A stretch of 6,016 bases of DNA from Alphaproteobacteria bacterium (GTDB lineage: Bacteria > Pseudomonadota > Alphaproteobacteria > UBA7887). Every line of letters begins with the position of its first letter. Within the stretch, counting starts at the first letter, position 1. The stretch lies in NCBI GenBank assembly GCA_028289725.1, contig JANQOH010000202.1, positions 1 to 6,016 of the forward strand, given 5' to 3'. The notes below the pieces were generated by a model that saw only the letters and a program-made list of their open reading frames with translations, did no database searches and was not told where the DNA came from. The position numbers and the translations under genes were made by a program. This document shows positions 1 to 4,778 of this stretch, piece by piece.

Positions 1-1544
1 TGCCGCTCGTCGTATACGGCCTTCTGGGGACCAGCCGAACCTTGGCTGTTGGGCCGGTTGCGATCGTTTCGTTGATGGTCGCCGCCACGCTCGGCGATAT
101 CGCCGAGGCCGGCGGTCAGGACTATGCCGCTTACGCCCTCGTCCTTGCCCTCATGTCGGGCGCGATGTTGCTCGCGCTAGGACTCCTGCGGCTTGGCTTC
201 ATCGTCAATTTCCTGAGTCACCCAGTGATTTCCGGGTTCACGAGCGCGGCGGCGATCATCATCGCGCTCAGCCAACTGAAACATCTGCTGGGTCTTTCTT
301 TGCCTCGAAGCCATTCGGTGACCGACACCATCGCCAATGTCGCGGACCATTTGCACGAAACCAACCTCATAACCCTGGCCCTAGGGGTTGCGGCCATCGC
401 CGTGTTGTTCGCAAGCCGGGCGCCGCTCGGTCGGCTGCTGACTGCAATGAAGATACCGCAACCGCTCATCACACCGGCCACAAAGGCGGGGCCGTTGTTG
501 GTTGTCGCACTGGCGCTCGTCGCCGTCGCAGCCGGCGATTTGGCGGGCGCTTTCGGTGTGTCCGTGGTCGGCGACATACCGCGCGGCTTGCCGTCTTTCA
601 CCATGCCGCGGCTCGGCGAATTACCGTGGTCGGATCTGGCGCGCGGCGCGGCCCTTATCAGCCTCGTCGGGTTTCTGGAGAGTGTTTCCGTCGCAAAATC
701 GCTCGCCGCACGACGACGCCAGAAGATCGACGCCAATCAAGAATTGATCGCGCTCGGCGCGTCGAATGTCAGCGCGGCGTTCACCGGCGGTTATCCGGTA
801 ACCGGCGGCTTCAGTCGATCCATGGTGAATTTTACCGCCGGCGCCACGAGCGGCATGGCGTCTTTGATTACGGCCGCCTTGGTGGCGCTCACGCTGCTGG
901 TGCTAACGCCGCTCTTTCACGATCTACCGCGCGCCATACTGGCGGCGATCATTGTGGTCGCCGTGGTCAGCCTGATCGATGCGAAAGGATTTGCGAGAAC
1001 TTGGCGCTACAGCCGTATGGACGGGTCGGCACAAGCGGCAACGTTTCTGGCCGTGCTCGCTCTTGGCGTCGAGATCGGCATACTGATCGGCGTGGCGTTA
1101 TCACTGACGCTTCATCTTTGGCGAACAAGCCGGCCCCATATCGCGGTTGTCGGACGGGTCGGGACCACCGAACATTTTCGTAATGTGCTAAGACACGATG
1201 TCAGCACAGACCCGCACATCTTGGCGGTGCGGATTGACGAAAGCCTGTACTTCGCCAATGCCAGCTATCTGCAAGAACAAGTCATGGCACTGGTGGCCGA
1301 TCATTCAGAAGCGCAACATTTGGTCCTGATATGCAGCGCGGTCAATGAGATCGACGCGAGCGCATTGGACAGCCTGGAAATTCTGCGCGCGGATCTCACC
1401 ACGTCCGGCGTGACATTGCATCTGGCCGAGATCAAAGGCCCTGTGATGGATCGCCTCACGGGCACCGCGTTTCTCGCGCACATAGCACCCGGGCGCATCT
1501 TTTTGAGCACCCATGACGCCATCGACACGTTGCAACGCGCTTGA
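1..1544 (+). CDS. SulP-family anion transporter with C-terminal STAS domain (5' partial)
   Basis: Inner-membrane permease of the SulP/SLC26 family, whose members move sulfate, bicarbonate, C4-dicarboxylates or similar anions; the substrate cannot be read from this sequence. The frame is open to the left edge (first full codon at 3). The TTG at 42 is not a plausible start, because the residues before it (VVYGLLGTSRTLAVGP) are the conserved SulP segment around TM2 to TM3. About 513 residues are visible and I estimate 50 to 70 N-terminal residues are missing. Roughly ten hydrophobic segments follow, with the family hallmarks PVISGFTSAAA and PVTGGFSRSMVN. From about base 1206 to 1535 lies a cytoplasmic STAS domain, with the typical SAVNEIDASALDSL stretch (bases 1335 to 1376). 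The gene converges on the CDF gene with 9 bases between stops and no visible terminator. The family is near certain; the substrate is unknown. Confidence 0.95.
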   Translation, partial: PLVVYGLLGTSRTLAVGPVAIVSLMVAATLGDIAEAGGQDYAAYALVLALMSGAMLLALGLLRLGFIVNFLSHPVISGFTSAAAIIIALSQLKHLLGLSLPRSHSVTDTIANVADHLHETNLITLALGVAAIAVLFASRAPLGRLLTAMKIPQPLITPATKAGPLLVVALALVAVAAGDLAGAFGVSVVGDIPRGLPSFTMPRLGELPWSDLARGAALISLVGFLESVSVAKSLAARRRQKIDANQELIALGASNVSAAFTGGYPVTGGFSRSMVNFTAGATSGMASLITAALVALTLLVLTPLFHDLPRAILAAIIVVAVVSLIDAKGFARTWRYSRMDGSAQAATFLAVLALGVEIGILIGVALSLTLHLWRTSRPHIAVVGRVGTTEHFRNVLRHDVSTDPHILAVRIDESLYFANASYLQEQVMALVADHSEAQHLVLICSAVNEIDASALDSLEILRADLTTSGVTLHLAEIKGPVMDRLTGTAFLAHIAPGRIFLSTHDAIDTLQRA

Positions 1545-1553
1545 GCGCACCGA

Positions 1554-2474
1554 TCAGCGCCGCGCAAAACTAGGCATTGGCTCGGCGATACCCTCCGGAT
1601 CTTGATGAATGATGACCTCGGCCCCGGGGAACGCCTGAATGATCTCCGCTTCGACTTGGTCGGAAATGATGTGGGCGTCGTGCAAGGTCATCTCGCCGTC
1701 GAGTTCCAGGTGAAGCTGTATGAACGGTTGGACGCCAGAACGACGCGTCCTCAAATCATGCGCACCCTTCACCTGTGGGTGGGCCATGGCGATATCCAGA
1801 ATGCGTTTTCGATCTTCATCGGGAAATTCGTGATCCATCAGCGCATTGAATGCTTCACGCGCGACCATCCAGGCGTTGTAGAGAATGTAGAGCGCGATCA
1901 GTATCGCGATCGTCGGGTCGACCCAGGTCAGCGAGAGGCCCGCGCTCATAATTAGCGAAAATATGATCGCGACATTGACCAATAGATCACCTTTGTAGTG
2001 CAGCGAATCCGCACCAATTGCCGTCGAATCGGTTTTCCGCACCACATACATTTGATAGCGTACTAACAAAAATGTCGCGACAATCGAAACCACCATGACA
2101 CCGATGCCAACGGCGCCATGGGAAATCTCTTGCGGCGACGCGAACCGTCGCGCGGATTCAAAAATCAGAAACGCGGCGGAACCAGCGATAAAGGCGGACT
2201 GGCCGAGACCGGCGATCGACTCCGCCTTGCCGTGGCCAAACCGGTGTTCCCGATCAGCCGGGGTCAGCGCATGTCGGATGGCGATGAGATTAATCAGCGA
2301 CGCGATGGAATCGAGCACGGAGTCGACCAGCGACGACAGCACGGACACCGACCCCGTCATCAGCCAGGCGGCCAATTTGATAGCGATCAAGAACGCCGCG
2401 ACCGACACCGAGGCGTAAGTCGCCATCCGCATCAAGCGGGCTTGGTCGGTTGCGTCGGCGCGATTGCCGGTCAC
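1554..2474 (-). CDS. Cation diffusion facilitator (CDF) family metal exporter, FieF-like
   Basis: Inner-membrane, proton-coupled exporter of divalent metals (Zn, Fe, Cd or similar in the FieF branch). The reading frame extends back to 2606, but that would run 130 bases into pdxH. I prefer the GTG at 2474, which overlaps the pdxH stop as GTGA and has an AGG 8 bases upstream (2485 to 2483). This gives 306 residues, close to E. coli FieF (300). Using this start, the transport site is D51 and D55 (LVDSVLD, TM2) with H159 and D163 (HYKGD, TM5), the FieF DD-HD arrangement. The HRFGHGKAES loop is at 77 to 86. The cytoplasmic domain (about 212 to 300) has H239 in AHDLRTRRSG, H255, and H290/D292 in VIIHQDP, matching the FieF regulatory metal-site positions. 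The gene is second in an operon with pdxH, so its expression should follow the pdxH promoter. Family and topology are firm; metal specificity is inferred. Confidence 0.95.
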   Translation of the reverse strand: MTGNRADATDQARLMRMATYASVSVAAFLIAIKLAAWLMTGSVSVLSSLVDSVLDSIASLINLIAIRHALTPADREHRFGHGKAESIAGLGQSAFIAGSAAFLIFESARRFASPQEISHGAVGIGVMVVSIVATFLLVRYQMYVVRKTDSTAIGADSLHYKGDLLVNVAIIFSLIMSAGLSLTWVDPTIAILIALYILYNAWMVAREAFNALMDHEFPDEDRKRILDIAMAHPQVKGAHDLRTRRSGVQPFIQLHLELDGEMTLHDAHIISDQVEAEIIQAFPGAEVIIHQDPEGIAEPMPSFARR

Positions 2475-2485
2475 GGAAACAACCT
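2471..2485 (-). promoter_or_regulatory. Coupled stop/start (GTGA) with internal ribosome binding site
   Basis: On the minus strand the pdxH stop TGA (2473 to 2471) shares two bases with a GTG codon (2474 to 2472) in the CDF frame. An AGG inside the pdxH coding end (2485 to 2483) sits 8 bases before this GTG. Four-base stop/start overlaps of this type usually mean translational coupling. This decides the CDF start against the longer upstream option at 2606, which would have to lie inside the conserved pdxH C-terminus. Confidence 0.75.
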
Positions 2486-3070
2486 GTGTGTTTGCCAAAC
2501 CTGATCGTCCACCGATTCGCGCCGATAAACCAAACGATCGTGCAGACGAAACGCGGCACTTCGCCAGAATTCGATTTGAAGCGGCCTCAATCGGAAACCG
2601 GACCAAAATGGCGGACGGGGTACTTCGCCAATACCGAACTTCGCGGCTTGGACCGCCGCGCGCCGCTCCAGTTCAAAGCGGCTGGTCAACGGATGCGACT
2701 GCCGGCTCGCCCAAGCACCAATCTGGCTTTGCCGGCTGCGCGACGCGAAATAGGTGTCCGCGGTTGCGCCTTCGACCGCCTCGACCATACCTTCGATTCG
2801 AACCTGACGCCGGAGGCTCTTCCAATGACAGCAGAGCGCCGCGCGCGGGTTCGAGGCAAGCTCCTGCCCCTTCCGGCTCTCCAGATTAGTGTAGAAAACA
2901 AAACCTTGCGCATCCGCGTCTTTGATCAAAACCATCCGCGCAGATGGCACAGCGTCCGGCGTCGCGGTCGCCAAACACGCGGCGTCGGGATCGTTCGGTT
3001 CACTGGCCCGCGCCTCGTCAAGCCAGCGATTAAAAAGCGACACCGGGTCGTCGGCAATCGGTATTGACAT
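2471..3070 (-). CDS. pdxH: Pyridoxine/pyridoxamine 5'-phosphate oxidase
   Basis: FMN-dependent cytosolic oxidase that converts pyridoxine or pyridoxamine 5'-phosphate to pyridoxal 5'-phosphate, the last step of B6 synthesis and salvage. The 199 residues align end to end with E. coli PdxH (218 aa), apart from a shorter N-terminus. Visible landmarks are RMVLIKD (R45, K50) and FYTN followed by SRKG (59 to 68) for FMN, RQVRIEG (88 to 94), SRSRQSQIGAWASRQS (about 110 to 125), FWSGFRL, and the C-terminal signature IEFW-x5-RLHDR (166 to 179). In that signature R175 and H177 match the substrate-contacting Arg and His of E. coli. The residue after EFW is Arg rather than the usual Gln, His or Gly; I recall this as a common alphaproteobacterial variant. 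The ATG at 3070 has a GGAAG 9 bases upstream (3084 to 3080). The stop overlaps the start of the CDF exporter, and the gene is divergent from the surface lipoprotein gene. Confidence 0.97.
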   Translation of the reverse strand: MSIPIADDPVSLFNRWLDEARASEPNDPDAACLATATPDAVPSARMVLIKDADAQGFVFYTNLESRKGQELASNPRAALCCHWKSLRRQVRIEGMVEAVEGATADTYFASRSRQSQIGAWASRQSHPLTSRFELERRAAVQAAKFGIGEVPRPPFWSGFRLRPLQIEFWRSAAFRLHDRLVYRRESVDDQVWQTHRLFP

Positions 3071-3213
3071 GTTTTGTGGCTTCCAGCGCTCTTTTAGCGC
3101 GTCGGGAACTCCCTATATGGTAAGGTTACGTTAGACAAGCCCGCGCCCGTGGGGGCGTCAGGTTGACGATCCGTTCGTTGGCCGCAAGGCCGTAAAAGGC
3201 GAGGATGCTGGTT
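3071..3213. promoter_or_regulatory. Divergent intergenic region between pdxH and the surface lipoprotein gene
   Basis: These 143 bases must hold the promoters for pdxH (leftward) and the lipoprotein gene (rightward). The stretch around 3091 to 3135 is visibly AT-richer than the flanking genes and includes CCCTATATGG (3111 to 3120), whose TATA core is nearly symmetric and could serve as a -10 on either strand. A TTGACG at 3163 to 3168 resembles a -35 for the lipoprotein gene, but no good -10 follows at 16 to 18 bases. A short GC hairpin (CGCCC, loop GTGG, GGGCG; 3144 to 3157) lies in the probable leader of the lipoprotein mRNA. I cannot assign a transcription start confidently to either gene. 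Confidence 0.4.
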
Positions 3214-3690
3214 ATGAAGATTTTCAAAGTTTTGGTTGTTGTTGCTTCGGCTCTGTCGCTCGGCGCGTGCTTTGAAGGACAGGGCAACAAACAAATCGGC
3301 GGTACGCTGATTGGCGCCGGTCTTGGCGGTCTCGCCGGATCGCAAATCGGTAGTGGTACCGGGCAACTCGCCGCGGTCGGCGCCGGCGTATTGTTGGGTG
3401 GTCTGCTTGGCAGCGAAGTCGGCAAATCCTTGGATCGTGCAGATCAAGCCTATGCGGCCCAAACCTACCAGAATACGCTTGAAGCGACGCCAACCGGCCA
3501 AACCGCGACTTGGGTGAATCCGGATAGCGGCAATCAGGGCAGCTACACGCCGACCAAGACCTATCAGACCGATGCCGGTCAATATTGCCGCGAATTCCAG
3601 CAAACCGTCACGGTGGGCGGCCAAACCGAGGAAGCTTATGGCACGGCATGCCGTCAAGAAGACGGTAGCTGGAAGATCGTCAGCAACTAA
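3214..3690 (+). CDS. Glycine-zipper surface lipoprotein (17 kDa / RT0821-Lpp0805 surface antigen type)
   Basis: Probable outer-membrane or periplasmic lipoprotein of the Rickettsia 17 kDa surface antigen type; the biochemical role of this family is unknown. Using the ATG at 3214 it has 158 residues. A lipoprotein signal peptide (MKIFK, hydrophobic core, then LGAC) puts the lipidated Cys at residue 19. Residues about 28 to 72 form a glycine zipper of GxxxG-like repeats, predicted to make a short helical hairpin in the membrane. The rest (about 85 to 158) is the conserved C-terminal domain ending YGTACRQEDGSWKIV, with two Cys (YCREFQ and TACRQ) that could form a disulfide. An in-frame ATG at 3205 is the alternative start. 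I favour 3214 because GAGG (3201 to 3204) is 9 bases before it and the lysine-rich n-region then starts the signal peptide. The gene ends in a strong terminator, so it is probably monocistronic. Confidence 0.92.
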   Translation: MKIFKVLVVVASALSLGACFEGQGNKQIGGTLIGAGLGGLAGSQIGSGTGQLAAVGAGVLLGGLLGSEVGKSLDRADQAYAAQTYQNTLEATPTGQTATWVNPDSGNQGSYTPTKTYQTDAGQYCREFQQTVTVGGQTEEAYGTACRQEDGSWKIVSN

Positions 3691-3697
3691 CCCTCCC

Positions 3698-3714
3698 CGC
3701 CGGCACGTCCGGCG
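3698..3714 (+). other. Short GC hairpin just after the lipoprotein stop codon
   Basis: CGCCGG (3698 to 3703), loop CACGT, CCGGCG (3709 to 3714): a perfect 6-bp stem starting 8 bases after the TAA. No T-run follows, so it is not a terminator by itself. It could protect the mRNA 3' end or add to the terminator 14 bases further on. Its function is not shown. Confidence 0.45.
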
Positions 3715-3727
3715 TGGACACGATGCG

Positions 3728-3760
3728 AAAACCTTCAGCCTGGCGGGGCTGGAGGTTTTT
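3728..3760 (+). terminator. Rho-independent terminator after the surface lipoprotein gene
   Basis: AAAACCTTCAGCC (3728 to 3740) pairs with GGCTGGAGGTTTT (3747 to 3759), giving a 13-bp stem with a single T:G wobble and a 6-base loop (TGGCGG). A five-T tract (3756 to 3760) forms the base of the stem and the tail. Three more pairs (GCG at 3725 to 3727 with CGC at 3761 to 3763) can form across one bulged T. On the opposite strand the tail is only four T, so activity there is possible but weaker. It separates the lipoprotein transcript from the dnaJ-like gene. Confidence 0.9.
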
Positions 3761-3763
3761 CGC

Positions 3764-3791
3764 CTTGTCGCGAATCTCGATGGCCCCGTTT
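3764..3791 (+). promoter_or_regulatory. Possible heat-shock (RpoH/sigma-32-like) promoter for the J-protein gene
   Basis: Between the terminator and the dnaJ-like start there are only 45 bases. They contain CTTGTCG (3764 to 3770), 13 bases, then CCCCGTTT (3784 to 3791). The E. coli sigma-32 consensus is CTTGAAA, 13 to 14 bases, CCCCATnT, so the CTTG core, spacing and CCCC core all fit, with mismatches in the A-run and at one -10 position. Alphaproteobacterial RpoH sites often have a -10 closer to CYTATnT, which fits less well. Transcription would begin about 3797 to 3799, leaving a leader of under 10 bases. I see no better sigma-70 site here. This is inference from pattern only. Confidence 0.35.
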
Positions 3792-3805
3792 TTTGACCAG
3801 AGCGC

Positions 3806-4699
3806 ATGAACGATCCTTATGAGGTCCTCGGCGTAAAGCGCGATGCCAGCCAGGACGAAATAAAAAAGGCATACCGAAAGCTGGCCAAACAGCTGCACCC
3901 TGACACGCACCCGGGTGATGCCAAGGTTGAGGAGCGGTTTAAGCGGGTTTCCGCCGCCTATGCGGTGTTGTCCGATCCCGAAATGCGCGCGCGCTACGAT
4001 CGCGGTGAGGTTGATGCCTCGGGCCAAGAACGCGCCGGGTTTAACTTCCAACAGGGCTCAGATGGCGGCGCGGGCGGATTTGCTGGCGGCTTCAATGTCG
4101 AAGACATTCTTGGCGACTTATTTGGCGGCCGCTTTGGCGGCGGACCGGGTCAGGGCCGACAAGGTGGCATGCGCGGGCGTGGCCAAGATGTCACCTATGC
4201 GATCAAAATTGACTTTTTGGAAGCTGCGAAGGGCGGGTCGCGACGGGTGACATTGGAAGGCGGCCGAACGCTGGATATCAACATTCCCGCCGGTATCGAC
4301 GATGGCCAGACCATTCGCTTGAAGGGTCAGGGCCACCCTGGGTTCGGCGGTGGTCCCGCCGGCGACGCATTGATAAAGGTCGATGTCGCGCCACATCCAA
4401 CATTTACACGGGACGGCGAGACAATTCGGATGGAACTGCCGGTGACACTCGCGGAAGCCGTGTTGGGAGCCAAGATCGAAGTTCCGACGATCGACGGAAA
4501 TGTCACGATGAAAGTACCTCCCGGGTCGAGTTCGGGCGATACCTTGCGGCTTAAGGGCAAAGGCATACAGCGCGCAAAATCCGGCGTGCGCGGCGATCAG
4601 TTTGTGCGCCTCAAATTGGTGCTTCCGCCCAAGCCGGATCCCGCGCTCACCGAGTTGGTGCGGGAGTGGTCGGCGACCAACCCCTATTCGGTTCGCTGA
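3806..4699 (+). CDS. Class B J-domain co-chaperone (DnaJ/CbpA-like, no zinc finger)
   Basis: Cytosolic Hsp40 that would stimulate the ATPase of DnaK and deliver substrates. The 297 residues show the full class B order: an N-terminal J domain (about 3 to 67, DPYEVLGVKRDAS) with the essential HPD at 31 to 33; a Gly/Phe-rich linker (78 to 126) carrying the VEDILGDLFGG motif (98 to 108); then two beta-rich substrate-binding domains (about 127 to 285) with repeated signatures IPAGIDDGQTIRLKGQG and VPPGSSSGDTLRLKGKG. The CxxCxGxG zinc-finger repeats of true DnaJ are absent, so this is a CbpA-type paralogue and probably not the dnaKJ-operon DnaJ. CbpA members also bind curved DNA; nothing here tests that. 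The ribosome binding site is weak (AGAG at 3799 to 3802). The gene follows the terminator and may have its own heat-shock promoter. A downstream gene begins 79 bases after the stop and could be co-transcribed. Confidence 0.95.
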   Translation: MNDPYEVLGVKRDASQDEIKKAYRKLAKQLHPDTHPGDAKVEERFKRVSAAYAVLSDPEMRARYDRGEVDASGQERAGFNFQQGSDGGAGGFAGGFNVEDILGDLFGGRFGGGPGQGRQGGMRGRGQDVTYAIKIDFLEAAKGGSRRVTLEGGRTLDINIPAGIDDGQTIRLKGQGHPGFGGGPAGDALIKVDVAPHPTFTRDGETIRMELPVTLAEAVLGAKIEVPTIDGNVTMKVPPGSSSGDTLRLKGKGIQRAKSGVRGDQFVRLKLVLPPKPDPALTELVREWSATNPYSVR

Positions 4700-4778
4700 A
4701 GCCAATGGCTCGGTTGGTTGCATGGCCTGGCGCTCGGCGATACCGTGTGGTGGCCTCAATCACCTTAGGAAATACCGG

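Noticed and set aside
42..44. TTG at 42 as the start of the SulP gene
   Set aside because: The frame is open to the left edge and the residues before 42 (LLGTSRTLAVGP context) are conserved SulP sequence, so the gene is truncated by the window.
626..1183. 185-residue plus-strand frame inside the SulP gene
   Set aside because: It is an Arg-rich out-of-frame shadow of conserved SulP coding sequence.
2475..2606. Upstream extension of the CDF gene to an ATG at 2606
   Set aside because: It would overlap 130 bases of conserved pdxH C-terminus, and the extra residues are Arg/Ser-rich and unlike CDF N-termini. The GTG at 2474 gives the usual family length.
3105..3132. GGAAC (3105 to 3109) and CGTT (3129 to 3132) as an EcfG general-stress promoter for the lipoprotein gene
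   Set aside because: Both boxes match, but they are 19 bases apart, longer than the 16 to 17 usually seen, so I do not call it. Mutual conservation in relatives could revive it.
3094..3807. 237-residue open frame on the minus strand
   Set aside because: It spans the lipoprotein gene, its terminator and the intergenic region antisense, and has no family resemblance.
4118..4759. 213-residue open frame on the minus strand
   Set aside because: It is antisense to the J-protein gene, which is clearly supported by its HPD motif and C-terminal domains.
4700..4778. Promoter or terminator between the J-protein gene and the PDZ/M48-like gene
   Set aside because: There is only a 4-bp AGCC/GGCT stem without a T-run and a poor TTGCAT box with no good -10. 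Co-transcription from the J-protein gene is equally likely.
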